In this document: one piece after another, positions 51,385-60,300 of the stretch
Layout of the letters: each line of letters opens with the position of its first letter
Numbering within the stretch: position 1 is the first letter of the stretch
From: Blastococcus sp. TML/M2B
GTDB lineage: Bacteria; Actinomycetota; Actinomycetes; Mycobacteriales; Geodermatophilaceae
Assembly (NCBI RefSeq): GCF_016612865.1
Contig: NZ_JAENZZ010000002.1
Location: 868,001 to 932,000 of the forward strand
Reading direction: 5' to 3'
DNA: 64,000 nt
The notes under the pieces: generated by a model
The model's database searches: none
Told to the model about the DNA's origin: nothing
The model's input: the letters and a program-made list of their open reading frames with translations, nothing else
Made by a program: the position numbers and the translations under genes

Positions 51385-51464
51385 GCGTCCTCCCTCACCG
51401 CCGGGCGTCCTCCCCCACCGCACACCGCGAGGGAGGACGCCCGACGATCAGGTCACCTGATCGT
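51385..51464 (+). repeat. Dispersed intergenic repeat, copy 3 (hairpin plus palindrome)
   Basis: Arm CGTCCTCCCTC at 51386-51396, second arm GGGCGTCCTCCC at 51403-51414 pairing with GGGAGGACGCCC at 51431-51442, then the palindrome ACGATCAGGT C ACCTGATCGT at 51444-51464. It stands between the convergent DoxX-like and TIM-barrel genes and could terminate both. Confidence 0.8.
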
Positions 51465-51483
51465 GGCGCGGGGCGCCGTGGCG

Positions 51484-52491
51484 TCAGTTGCCGCTGGCGA
51501 AGGCGGCGTCGAACGCGGCCGCCGGCGGGTCGAAGGCCAGCCGGCGGACGAACTCCAGCGCCTCGGGCGCGCCCACCAGGCGGTCCATGCCGGCGTCCTC
51601 CCACTCCACCGAGATCGGCCCGTCGTAGCCGATCGTGTTGAGCATCCGGAAGCACGCCTCCCACGGGACGTCGCCGTGCCCGGTGGAGACGAAGTCCCAG
51701 CCGCGGCGCGGGTCGGCCCACGGCAGGTGCGAGCCCATCCGGCCGTTGCGCCCGTTGCCCACCTGCTTCTTCGCGTCCTTGCAGTCGACGTGGTAGATCC
51801 GGTCCTTGAAGTCCCAGATGAACGAGACCGGGTCCAGGTCCTGCCAGACGAAGTGCGACGGGTCCCAGTTCAGCCCGAAGGCCTCCCGGTGCCCGATGGC
51901 CTCCATGGTGCGGACCGTCGTCCAGTAGTCGTAGGCGATCTCGCTGGGGTGCACCTCGTGCGCGAACTTCACCCCGACCTCGTCGAACACGTCGAGGATC
52001 GGGTTCCAGCGGTCGGCGAAGTCGCGGTAGCCGTCCTCGATCATCGACTCGGGCACCGGCGGGAACATGGCCACGGTCTTCCAGATCTTCGACCCGGTGA
52101 ACCCGACGACGACGTCGACGCCGAGCGCGCGGGCCGCCCGCGCGGTCAGCTTCATCTCCTCCGCCGCCCGCTGCCGGACGCCCTCGGGGTCGCCGTCGCC
52201 CCACACCCGCGGGTGCACCATGCCGCGGTGCCGCTCGTCGATCGGGTCGTCGCAGACGGCCTGGCCGTTGAGGTGGTTGGAGATCGCGAACACCTGCAGG
52301 CCGTGGCTCTTGAGCAGGTCGAGCCTCTCCTGCGCGTAGGAGGCGTCGTTCGCGGCGCGCTCGACGTCGAGGTGGTCGCCCCAGCAGGCGATCTCCAGAC
52401 CGTCGTAGCCCCACCCGGAGGCCAGCCGGCACACCTCCTCGAAGGGCAGGTCGGCCCACTGGCCGGTGAACAGCGTGACGGGGCGCGGCAT
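51484..52491 (-). CDS. Sugar phosphate isomerase/epimerase (TIM barrel)
   Basis: A 335-residue xylose-isomerase-like TIM-barrel protein. N-terminal F-T-G-Q-W-A-D-L-P and the metal-site segments [27 protein letters not shown] and S-V-E-W-E-D are typical of the family that isomerises or epimerises sugars and inositols. ATG with AGGAGA six bases upstream. It overlaps the end of the Gfo/Idh gene by one base, so both are in the ABC operon. The exact sugar is unknown. Confidence 0.8.
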   Translation of the reverse strand: MPRPVTLFTGQWADLPFEEVCRLASGWGYDGLEIACWGDHLDVERAANDASYAQERLDLLKSHGLQVFAISNHLNGQAVCDDPIDERHRGMVHPRVWGDGDPEGVRQRAAEEMKLTARAARALGVDVVVGFTGSKIWKTVAMFPPVPESMIEDGYRDFADRWNPILDVFDEVGVKFAHEVHPSEIAYDYWTTVRTMEAIGHREAFGLNWDPSHFVWQDLDPVSFIWDFKDRIYHVDCKDAKKQVGNGRNGRMGSHLPWADPRRGWDFVSTGHGDVPWEACFRMLNTIGYDGPISVEWEDAGMDRLVGAPEALEFVRRLAFDPPAAAFDAAFASGN

Positions 52492-53679
52492 CAGTCGTCT
52501 CCTGGGATCTCGGTCCAGCGGGCCTGGTCGGCGGCGCTGCGCTCGACGGCGTCGAGCACCCGCTGCACCTGCAGCCCGTCGGCGAAGGACGGCGCGGGGT
52601 CCGCGCCCTGGGCGATGGCGGTCACCAGGTCGACGACCTGGTGGGTGAAGCCGTGCTCGTACCCGAGGCCGTGACCGGCCGGCCACCAGTGACCGACGTA
52701 GGGGTGCCCGGGCTCGGTGACGACGATCCGGCGGAAGCCGGCGGTCTCCCCCGGCTCGTCTCCGTCGAAGAAGTGCAGGACGTTCATGTCCTCGAAGTCG
52801 AAGGCCAGGCTGCCCCGCGACCCGTTGATCTCGATCCGGATGGCGTTCTTCCGGCCGAGGGCGAACCGGGTCGCCTCGAACACGCCCAGCGCGCCGCCGG
52901 TGAACCGGGCGGTGAAGACGGCGGCGTCGTCGACGGTGACCAGGCCGGTCCCCTCCCCCGCCACGCCGGACAGCGATCCGGCGGCGGCGGGCAGCGGCCG
53001 CTCCTTCACGAAGGTCTCCAGCAACGCGCTCACGCCGGTGAGCCGCTGGCCGGTGATGTGCTGGGTGAGGTCGACGACGTGGGCGCCGATGTCACCGAGC
53101 GCTCCCGACCCGGCCTTGTCCTTCTCCAGCCGCCACGACATCGGGGCGGCCGGGTCGGCGATCCAGTCCTGCAGGTACTGGGCCCGCACGTGCCGGATCT
53201 CGCCGAGCCGCCCGTCGGCGACCAGCTGCCGCGCCAGCCCGATGGCCGGCACCCGCCGGTAGGTGAACCCGACCATGGAGCGGACCCCGTCGCGGGCGGC
53301 GCGCGCGGCGGCCGCGGCCATCGCCTCGGCCTCGGGGACCGAGTTGGCCAGCGGCTTCTCGCACAGGACGTGCTTGCCGGCCTCGAGCGCGGCGATCGCG
53401 ATCTCGGCGTGGGTGTCGCCGGGGGTGCAGACGTCGACCAGGTCGACGTCGTCGCGCTCGAGCACCCGGCGCCAGTCGGTCTCCGTCGTCGCCCAGCCGA
53501 GCCGGTCGGCGGCCTCTGGCGACGCGGGCGGGGTCACGGCCCACGAGCACCGCGAGGTCGGGCCGGAGCGGGAGGTCGAAGAAGTGGGGGGCGGTGCGCC
53601 ACGCCTGGGAGTGCGCGGCGCCCATGAACGCGTGGCCGATGAGGCCGACCCCCAGGCGGGGCCGGTCGGTGGAGGTCAT
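52491..53679 (-). CDS. Gfo/Idh/MocA-family oxidoreductase, frameshifted
   Basis: An NAD(P)-dependent sugar or inositol dehydrogenase. It starts [20 protein letters not shown] with a Rossmann G-L-I-G. The frame is broken at 53517 by one extra T: the first part ends R-D-P-A-R-V-A and the second begins [13 protein letters not shown]. The corrected protein has 395 residues, with [24 protein letters not shown], and a later [12 protein letters not shown] strong hairpin separates it from the binding-protein gene upstream in the operon. Confidence 0.8.
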
Positions 53680-53697
53680 GACGACTCCTCGGGAAGC

Positions 53698-53730
53698 GGG
53701 GTCGCCGGCCGGGGTGCGGCCGGCGACCCC
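53698..53730 (-). terminator. Hairpin after the binding-protein gene
   Basis: GGGGTCGCCGGCC (53698-53710) pairs perfectly with GGCCGGCGACCCC (53718-53730) around a seven-base loop, seven bases beyond the binding-protein stop. It lies inside the operon and so probably limits or processes readthrough into the Gfo/Idh gene. Confidence 0.7.
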
Positions 53731-53737
53731 GGAGCGA

Positions 53738-54790
53738 TCAGGACTCGAACGCGGCGTCGATGTACTCGTCGACGTTGTCGGCGGTGACCACCGGCGCGTT
53801 GAGCACGATCTCGCGCGGCACGCCCTGGGAGTTCAGGTCGGACACGCCCTTGCCCTGGGCGATCAGGCGGGCCAGCCGGACGCCGTCGGCCGCCTGGGTG
53901 TGCGGGTAGATGACGGTCGCCCGGAGGACGGAGTCACCCGACTCGATGGCACGCATCGCGTTCGCCGAGCCGGCGCCGCCGACCATGAAGAACTCGTCGC
54001 GGCCGGCGTTCTCGATGGCGGCCAGGACGCCGACGCCCTGGTCGTCGTCGTGGTTCCAGATGGCGTCGATCTGCGGAGCGGCCTGGAGCAGGTTGGCCGC
54101 CTCGGCCTCACCGGACTCGACGGTGAACTCGGCCGCGACGCGGTTGCTCACCTCGAGTTCGCAGTCGGCCAGCGCATCGGCGAAGCCCTGGCTGCGGTCC
54201 TGGGTCAGGGGCAGCGAGTCGATGCCGGCGATCTCGGCGATGACGGCGTCGGGCTGGTCGCCCAGCTCCTCGCAGATGTAGGTGCCGGCCGAGACGCCCA
54301 TGCCGTAGTTGTCGCCGAGGATCGTGGCGCGGGCGGCGAACGGGCTGTTGAACTCGCGGTCGACGTTGATGACCGGGATGCCGGCCTCCATCGCCTCGAG
54401 CGCCACGGGGGTGAGGGCGTCACCGTCGAAGGGCAGCAGCACGATGGCGTCGACGCCGTCGTTGATGAACGTCTCGACCTGGCTGATCTGGGTGCCGACG
54501 TCGTTGGTGCCCTCGGCGACGCGGAGCTCGACGTCGTCGTACTCCTCGTCGACGGCGCGGGCGGCCTCGGTGATGCCGGCCATCCAGCCGTGGTCGGCGG
54601 CCGGGGCGGAGAAGCCGATGACGACGGTCTCGCCCTCTTCGTCGTTGTCGCTGGCTGCGGCGTTGCCGCCCCCGCCGCCCGAGTTCTCCGGCTCGTTGCT
54701 GGTGCAGCCGGCGACCAGGGCACCGGCGCTCAGGAGGGCGACGGCGGTGTAGGTCATCCGGCGGAAGGGACGCTGCCTCGCTGCGGACAT
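53738..54790 (-). CDS. Sugar ABC transporter substrate-binding lipoprotein
   Basis: A 350-residue periplasmic-binding protein of the RbsB type. The lipobox L-V-A-G-C at 25-29 follows a basic, hydrophobic signal, so it would be lipid-anchored to the outer face of the membrane. A Gly/Asp/Glu linker precedes the two lobes: I-G-F-S-A-P-A-A-D-H-G-W-M, V-I-N-V-D-R-E-F, and D-A-I-W-N-H-D-D-D-Q-G. The family binds ribose, xylose, arabinose or inositol; the operon context favours a pentose or inositol. CGAGGAG precedes the ATG. Strong hairpins flank it on both sides. Confidence 0.9.
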   Translation of the reverse strand: MSAARQRPFRRMTYTAVALLSAGALVAGCTSNEPENSGGGGGNAAASDNDEEGETVVIGFSAPAADHGWMAGITEAARAVDEEYDDVELRVAEGTNDVGTQISQVETFINDGVDAIVLLPFDGDALTPVALEAMEAGIPVINVDREFNSPFAARATILGDNYGMGVSAGTYICEELGDQPDAVIAEIAGIDSLPLTQDRSQGFADALADCELEVSNRVAAEFTVESGEAEAANLLQAAPQIDAIWNHDDDQGVGVLAAIENAGRDEFFMVGGAGSANAMRAIESGDSVLRATVIYPHTQAADGVRLARLIAQGKGVSDLNSQGVPREIVLNAPVVTADNVDEYIDAAFES

Positions 54791-54902
54791 GGTGATCTCC
54801 TCGGGGGTGTTCGCCTCCCTGGCTGGACCGCCAGGTCGTCGGGCTCGTTCGGGTGGGGAGCTGCGGGTCCGGCGGGCGGGAGCCCGCCGGGGGGGGTGCT
54901 GG

Positions 54903-54937
54903 CCGGGGTGCGGCGGTGAGAGGTCGCCGCACCCCGG
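54903..54937 (-). promoter_or_regulatory. Hairpin between permease and binding-protein genes
   Basis: CCGGGGTGCGGCG (54903-54915) pairs with CGCCGCACCCCGG (54925-54937) around a nine-base loop, directly after the permease stop. Position in an operon suggests mRNA processing or attenuation, not a full stop. Confidence 0.6.
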
Positions 54938-56110
54938 TCAGGTCGGAGAGGTGCCGGGACGGGCGCCGCCGGGCCCGCCCGGGTCGCTGGTGCCGCCGGA
55001 GACCGCGCCGGCCGGGCTGCCGTGGACGAGGCCGCCGCCGGCCGGGCCCTCCCCCGGTCGGCGGAAGGTGAAGCTGCCGGTGGCCAGGCGCTGCTGCAGC
55101 AGGACGGCGACGACGATGATCACGCCGCGCGCCACGGCCTGCGCCGAGCTGGAGAGGTCGTTGAGCGTGAAGACGTTGCCGAGCGTGAAGAAGATGATCA
55201 CGCCGAGGACGGTGCCGACGATCGTGCCGCGACCGCCGATCAGCAGGGTGCCGCCGATGACGACCGCCGCGATGGCCTCCAGCTCCCAGAGCGTGCCGTG
55301 GGTCGAGCTGCCGGTCGTCGTCCGGCCCATGATCATCACGGCCGCGATGCCGCAGGTGAGGCCGGAGAGCACGTAGAGCTTCACGGTGTGCCGCTGCACC
55401 CGGATGCCGGCGAGCCGGGCTGCCTCGGCGTTGCCGCCGACGGCGAAGGTGCGCCGGCCGAAGGTGGTGCGGTTCAGCAGGATCCAGCCGGCGATCGCCA
55501 CCAGCGCGAAGATGATGACCAGCGTCGGGACGCCGAGCACGTCGCCGGAGAAGAAGTCCAGGAAGGCGCTGTCCCGGACGATCTGGGTCCGCCGGTTGGC
55601 GATGATCTCGGCGAGGCCCCGGGCCGCGGTGAGCATGGCCAGGGTGGCGATGAAGGCGGCCAGCTTGCCGTAGGCGATCACCACGCCGTTGACCAGACCG
55701 GCGCCGGCGCCGACGGCGAGGGCCGTGAACACCATGACGATCCAGTGCACGTCCTCGGCGAGCTGCTGCGTGGCCAGGGTGGTGGCCCAGACCGACGAGA
55801 GCGCCGCGATCGCGCCGACGGACAGATCGATGCCACCGCCGATGATCACGAAGGTCATGCCGATGCTGACCACGCCGACGATCGAGGCGCCGCGCAGGAT
55901 GGTCAGGACGTTGTCGACGTCGGCGAACCGGTCGCCCGCGGTGATCAGGCCGACGACGCAGAGGATGACCAGCGCGACGACGAGGCCGAGGTTGCGGCCG
56001 ACCGGCCCGGACATGAAGCCCGGGCCCTTGCCGGCGTCCCGGCCGGTACCGGCCGGCGCCGCGGACACGTCGGCCGCGCCTCCGGCCGTCGCCGTGGTGC
56101 TGCTGCTCAT
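54938..56110 (-). CDS. Sugar ABC transporter permease (RbsC-like)
   Basis: A 390-residue inner-membrane protein with about ten hydrophobic segments. The signature of this branch is the loop G-G-G-I-D-L-S-V-G-A-I after helix 3 and G-G-N-A-E-A-A-R-L-A-G-I. It pairs with the ATPase and lipoprotein encoded on either side. The ATG overlaps the ATPase stop (ATGA), so they are translationally coupled. The N-terminus (35 residues) and the C-terminus (40 residues after F-T-F-R-R) are Gly/Pro-rich and disordered, which is longer than usual at the C-terminus. Confidence 0.9.
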   Translation of the reverse strand: MSSSTTATAGGAADVSAAPAGTGRDAGKGPGFMSGPVGRNLGLVVALVILCVVGLITAGDRFADVDNVLTILRGASIVGVVSIGMTFVIIGGGIDLSVGAIAALSSVWATTLATQQLAEDVHWIVMVFTALAVGAGAGLVNGVVIAYGKLAAFIATLAMLTAARGLAEIIANRRTQIVRDSAFLDFFSGDVLGVPTLVIIFALVAIAGWILLNRTTFGRRTFAVGGNAEAARLAGIRVQRHTVKLYVLSGLTCGIAAVMIMGRTTTGSSTHGTLWELEAIAAVVIGGTLLIGGRGTIVGTVLGVIIFFTLGNVFTLNDLSSSAQAVARGVIIVVAVLLQQRLATGSFTFRRPGEGPAGGGLVHGSPAGAVSGGTSDPGGPGGARPGTSPT

Positions 56111-57687
56111 GCCACGTCCCCTTCGTGCTGCATCGTTACGACCGGGGTGCCGCGATGGGCGGTCCCCTCCATGACCAGGTCGAGCACGCGGTGCTCGTCG
56201 AGCGCGTCGGCCCGCTCCTCGGCGACGACAGCGCCGTCGGCGATCACCAGCACGCGGTCGGCCAGCCCCAGGACCTCGGGGATCTCGCTGGAGACCACGA
56301 CGACGGCGACGCCGCGGTCGGCCAGGTCGCGCACCAACGCGTAGATCTCCGAGCGCGCACCGACGTCGACCCCGCGGGTGGGCTCGTCGAGCAGCAGCAC
56401 GCGGCAGTTGCGGAGCAACCACCGGGCGAGGACGACCTTCTGCTGGTTGCCGCCCGACAGGGTGCGGACCTCGCGGTCGACGTCGGCCGGGCGCACGTCC
56501 AGCGAGCGGGTCAGCTCCTGGGCCGCGGTGCGCTCGGCGCCGCGGGCCAGGAAGCCGGCGCGGGCGAAGCGGGCCAGGCTGGAGATGCTGATGTTGCGGT
56601 AGACGGAGTCACCGAGCAGCAGCGCCTGGCTCTTGCGCTCCTCCGGGGCCAGCCCGACACCGGCGGCGACCGTGCTGCCCACGTCACCGTTGCGCAGCTT
56701 CTTCCCGCCGACGCGCACGGTGCCGGTGGTCGCGCGGCGGGCGCCGAAGACGGTCTCCAGGATCTCCGAGCGCCCGGCGCCGACCAGCCCGGCGAGCCCG
56801 AGGATCTCGCCGGGGCGGACGACGAAGGAGACGTCGCCGAAGCTGCCGCGCAGGCCCAGTCCCTCGACCTCGAGCAGGGGGGCCTCGTCGCGGGCGACCT
56901 CCGACCGGCGCTCCGGGAAGACGTACTCGATGGTGCGGCCGGTCATCAGCGTGATGACCTCGCGGGTCTCGGTCTCGCAGGCGGGGAGCCCGGTGGCGAC
57001 GGTGCTGCCGTCCTTCAGGACGGTGATCCGGTCGCCGATCTGGCGGATCTCCTCGAGCCGGTGCGAGATGTAGACGACGGCGACGTCGTGGGCGGTGAGG
57101 TCGCGGACGACGGCGAAGAGCCGCTCCACCTCCTCGTTGTCCAGGACGGCGGACGGCTCGTCCATGACGATGAGCTTGGCGTCCTGCGACAACGCGCGGG
57201 CGATGCTCACCATCTGCTGCGAGGCGGCCGGAAGGGAGCCCACCTCGGCGGTGGGCCGGATCTCGGGGTGGCCGAGCCGGGCGAGCAGCTCGGCGGCGGC
57301 CCGGTTCGCCACGGCCGGGCGGGTGATGCCGAAGCGCGACTGCTCGCGTCCGAGGAAGATGTTGTCGGCCACGGTGAGGCCGGAGACGAGGTCGAGCTCC
57401 TGGTAGATCGTCGCGATGCCCAGGCCCATGGCCGCCTGGGGGCTGGCCAGCCGGACCTCCTCGCCGCGCCAGGTGATCCGGCCGGCGTCGGGCTGGTGGG
57501 CTCCGGCGAGCACCTTGATCAGGGTCGACTTGCCGGCGCCGTTCTGGCCGAGCAGGCAGTGCACCTCGCCGGCGCGCACGTCGAGGTCGACGCCGTCGAG
57601 CGCCCGCACCCCGGGGAACGTCTTGACGATGCCGTGCATCTCCAGCAGGGGGGCACCCCCCGCCGTCGTGCGATCCGGTCCGCTCAC
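56107..57687 (-). CDS. Sugar ABC transporter ATPase, two nucleotide-binding domains
   Basis: A 526-residue RbsA/XylG/AraG-type protein with two ABC ATPase modules. The first has G-Q-N-G-A-G-K-S-T-L and a degenerate signature in L-P-A-A-S-Q-Q-M-V; Walker B is V-M-D-E-P-S. The second has G-L-V-G-A-G-R-S-E-I, the signature L-S-G-G-N-Q-Q-K and a Walker B of L-L-D-E-P-T-R-G-V-D-V-G. Asymmetric sites of this kind are normal for the family. The start is GTG with GAGGAG eight bases before it. It is the first gene of a five-gene operon (ATPase, permease, binding protein, Gfo/Idh, TIM barrel); the order is unusual because the ATPase comes first. Confidence 0.9.
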   Translation of the reverse strand: MSGPDRTTAGGAPLLEMHGIVKTFPGVRALDGVDLDVRAGEVHCLLGQNGAGKSTLIKVLAGAHQPDAGRITWRGEEVRLASPQAAMGLGIATIYQELDLVSGLTVADNIFLGREQSRFGITRPAVANRAAAELLARLGHPEIRPTAEVGSLPAASQQMVSIARALSQDAKLIVMDEPSAVLDNEEVERLFAVVRDLTAHDVAVVYISHRLEEIRQIGDRITVLKDGSTVATGLPACETETREVITLMTGRTIEYVFPERRSEVARDEAPLLEVEGLGLRGSFGDVSFVVRPGEILGLAGLVGAGRSEILETVFGARRATTGTVRVGGKKLRNGDVGSTVAAGVGLAPEERKSQALLLGDSVYRNISISSLARFARAGFLARGAERTAAQELTRSLDVRPADVDREVRTLSGGNQQKVVLARWLLRNCRVLLLDEPTRGVDVGARSEIYALVRDLADRGVAVVVVSSEIPEVLGLADRVLVIADGAVVAEERADALDEHRVLDLVMEGTAHRGTPVVTMQHEGDVA

Positions 57688-57712
57688 GCGTGCAGCTCCT
57701 CGGGACTTTTGC

Positions 57713-57744
57713 TCAGCGCTGATCAATAGTCTGCTGAGGCAGCA
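57713..57744 (-). promoter_or_regulatory. Candidate operators at the ABC operon promoter
   Basis: A perfect palindrome TCAGCGCTGA (57713-57722) and TGCTG-AGG-CAGCA (57732-57744) flank GATCAATAGTC. The AT-rich block touches the proposed -10 (57744-57749). These are candidate binding sites for the ROK regulator coded just upstream, though the match is not to a known consensus. Confidence 0.4.
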
Positions 57745-57772
57745 ACCTATGAGGCGAGTCACACGGGGTCAA
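57744..57772 (-). promoter_or_regulatory. Candidate promoter of the sugar ABC operon
   Basis: On the reverse strand, TTGACC (57772-57767) and TAGGTT (57749-57744) are separated by 17 bases, a good sigma-A-type pair. The ATPase start codon lies 57 bases downstream of the -10. Confidence 0.55.
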
Positions 57773-57896
57773 GGAGGACGGGCACGGTTACCCGATCGAG
57801 ACTCCGCTGATCGCGATCCCGTCGAGTGCGATCCCCGGATCGCAGCGCGGGAACGAGCCGCCCCACCTGGGCTGAGCGCGTCCGTCGCGCCTGGGC

Positions 57897-57912
57897 GGGC
57901 CCCTTCGGGCCC
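57897..57912 (-). terminator. Hairpin after the first ROK gene
   Basis: GGGCCC (57897-57902) and GGGCCC (57907-57912) are self-complementary around CTTC. It lies a short distance beyond the ROK stop and may end that transcript before the ABC promoter. Confidence 0.4.
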
Positions 57913-57935
57913 CACGCGCCACGACCGGGCAGGGA

Positions 57936-59100
57936 CTACCTGGCGAGCGTCTCCACGGACTCCTCGTCGAGGAACTCCTCGATCGCCATGCGGGCCGCAC
58001 CGACGCGGCCGGAGAGGTCGGGCGCCTCGCTGACGGTGATCTCCAGCGCCCGGGCGGCCAGCGGCATGGACCGCCGGTAGACCGCCTCGCGGATGCCGGC
58101 CAGCAGCGGCACGCCGGCGCTGGCCACGCCCCCGGTCATCACGATGCAGTGCGGGTTGAAGAAGTTGACCAGCGCCGCCAGCACGGTGCCGATGGTGCGG
58201 CCCGCGTCGCGGACCAGCTGCAGCGCCGCCCCGTCGCCGTGCGTGGCCAGCGCGACGAGGTCGCGCACGCTCTCGACCGGCAGCCCGGCGGCGCGGGCGT
58301 CGCGGACCAGCGCCTGGCCGCCGGCGATCGCCTCCAGGCAGTTCTCCTGGCCGCAGCGGCAGGTCACGGTGCGGCCGTCGGGCCGGGCGACGTGGATGTG
58401 CCCGATGTCGCCCGCGCTGCCCTGCGCCCCGCGGTACACCCGCCCGTCGACGATGACCCCGCAGCCGATACCGGTGCCCACCTTGACCACGAGCAGGTTC
58501 TGCGTGGACCCGGCGGCGCCGAGCTCCCCCAGGGCCATCACGTTCACGTCGTTGTCGACGAACACCGGGCAGTCGAAGCGGCCGAACGCGCTGGGGATCG
58601 GGTAGTCGTGCCAGCCCGGCATGATCGGCGGGTACGAGGGCCGGCCGGTGGAGAACTCCACCGGGCCCGGCACGCCGACGCCGACGGCGCAGACGTCGGC
58701 CGGCGTGAGCCCGGCTTCGGCCAGCACCGCCTGCGCCAGCCGGTCGACCTCGGCCAGCACGACCTCGGGGCCGTCGGCGATGTCGATGGGGTGGCCGACC
58801 GTGGCCAGGATCTGCGCCGAGAGGTCGGTGACGGCGACGTCGACGCTGCTCGCGCCGAGGTCGACGGCGAGCACGCACCCGGCGCGGCTGTTGAACTGCA
58901 GCAGCGTCGGGGGCCGCCCGCCGGTGCTCCAGCCGCGACCGCCCTCCTCGAGCAGCCGGGCCGCGATGAGCTGGTCCACCCGCGCGCTCACCGTGTTCCG
59001 GGAGGCCCCGGTGAGCGCCCACGAGGTCGGCGCGGCTCCGCGCGCGACCGGTGCGCACGTGCCGCAGCAGTGCGCCGGCCGACGCGGAGGTGGACGCCAC
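57936..59100 (-). CDS. ROK-family transcriptional regulator, frameshifted
   Basis: A regulator that joins a helix-turn-helix to a sugar-kinase-like domain. The start is GTG (VASTSASAG). The winged-helix part reads R-S-R-A-D-L-V then should continue A-L-T-G-A-S-R-N-T-V-S-A-R-V-D, but one extra base in the CCC at 59018-59020 breaks the frame. The kinase-like domain follows: V-D-L-G-A-S-S-V-D, V-D-N-D-V-N-V-M-A-L-G-E, and the zinc site C-R-C-G-Q-E-N-C-L-E-A. Corrected length is 387 residues. It is immediately upstream of the sugar ABC operon, so it likely controls it. Confidence 0.8.
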
Positions 59101-59139
59101 GCCGTCATAGTGGCACGCCCCGGAGGCCTCCCGGTCCGG

Positions 59140-60300
59140 TCACCGGACGCCGAGCAGGTGCTCCATCGCCAGCTGGTCGAGCCGCTCGAACTCCAGACCG
59201 CGCTCCCCCAGGGCCACCGGGTCGTGCGCCTCGTCCCGAAGCGCGTCCAGCGATTCGCCGTCCGCGAGGGTGGGGACGGCGAGCTCCGCCACCTTCGCCG
59301 CGGCCAGCGCCTCGGCGACCTCGGGGTCGGCCCGGAAGGCGCGCGCCTTCTCCCGCAGGATCAGGAAGTTGCGCATGCAGGCCCGCGCGGTCTCCCAGAC
59401 GCCCTCGATGTCCTCGGTCCGCGGCGGCTTGTAGTCGAAGTGCACGTAGCCGTCGTAGGCCTTGCCCGTGCCGGAGCCGAGCATGGTGTCCACGGTCCAG
59501 AAGGCGCCGCGCAGGTTGCCCGCACCGAAGCGCAGGTCCTGGTCGAAGCGCGGACCGTGCTGGCCGTTGAGGTCGATGTGGAAGAGCTTGCCGTGCCACA
59601 GCGCCTGCGCGATGCCCTGGGCGAAGTTCAGCCCGGCCATCTCCTCGTGCCCGACCTCGGGGTTCAGCCCCACGCGGGACGGCTCGTCGAGCTCGTCGAT
59701 GAAGGCCAGGGCGTGGCCGATCGTGGGCAGCAGGATGTCGCCGCGCGGCTCGTTCGGCTTGGGCTCGAGGGCGAACCGGATGTCGTAGCCCTTGTCGCGC
59801 ACGTAGGCGCAGAGCAGGTCCAGCCCCTCCTTGTACCGGTCCAGCGCGGCGGCGACGTCCTTGCTGCCGCCGGACTCCGCCCCTTCACGGCCGCCCCACA
59901 GCACGTAGGTCTTCGCGCCCAGCTCGGCGGCGAGGTCGATGTTGCGCAGCACCTTGGCCACGGCGTACCGGCGGACGGCGCGGTCGTTGGCGGTGAAACC
60001 GCCGTCCTTGAACACCGGCGCGCCGAACAGGTTGGTCGTGGCCATCTCGACGCCGAGGCCGGTCTCCTCCAGCGCGCCCTTGAAGCGCTGCAGGGTGACC
60101 TCGCGGGTGGCGTCGTCCGGCACCAGGTCGTCGTCGTGGAAGGTGACCGCCGCGGCGCCGAGCTCGGCGAGCCGGTGCACCGCCTCGACGGGGTCCAGCG
60201 GCGGGCGCACCGCGCCGCCGAAGACGTCGACGCCCTGCCAGCCCACGGTCCAGAGACCGAAGCTGAACCTGTCGTCCTTCGTCGGGGTGTAGGTCGTCAT
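59140..60300 (-). CDS. xylA: Xylose isomerase
   Basis: Converts D-xylose to D-xylulose in the cytoplasm with divalent metals. The 386-residue length is the short (actinobacterial class I) type. The N-terminal catalytic His55 is in F-H-D-D-D-L (His55 and Asp58); the metal residues are in L-E-P-K-P-N-E-P-R and [24 protein letters not shown] and V-H-F-D-Y-K-P-P-R complete the site. The ATG overlaps the stop of the ROK regulator upstream (ATGA). All expected residues are present. Confidence 0.95.
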   Translation of the reverse strand: MTTYTPTKDDRFSFGLWTVGWQGVDVFGGAVRPPLDPVEAVHRLAELGAAAVTFHDDDLVPDDATREVTLQRFKGALEETGLGVEMATTNLFGAPVFKDGGFTANDRAVRRYAVAKVLRNIDLAAELGAKTYVLWGGREGAESGGSKDVAAALDRYKEGLDLLCAYVRDKGYDIRFALEPKPNEPRGDILLPTIGHALAFIDELDEPSRVGLNPEVGHEEMAGLNFAQGIAQALWHGKLFHIDLNGQHGPRFDQDLRFGAGNLRGAFWTVDTMLGSGTGKAYDGYVHFDYKPPRTEDIEGVWETARACMRNFLILREKARAFRADPEVAEALAAAKVAELAVPTLADGESLDALRDEAHDPVALGERGLEFERLDQLAMEHLLGVR

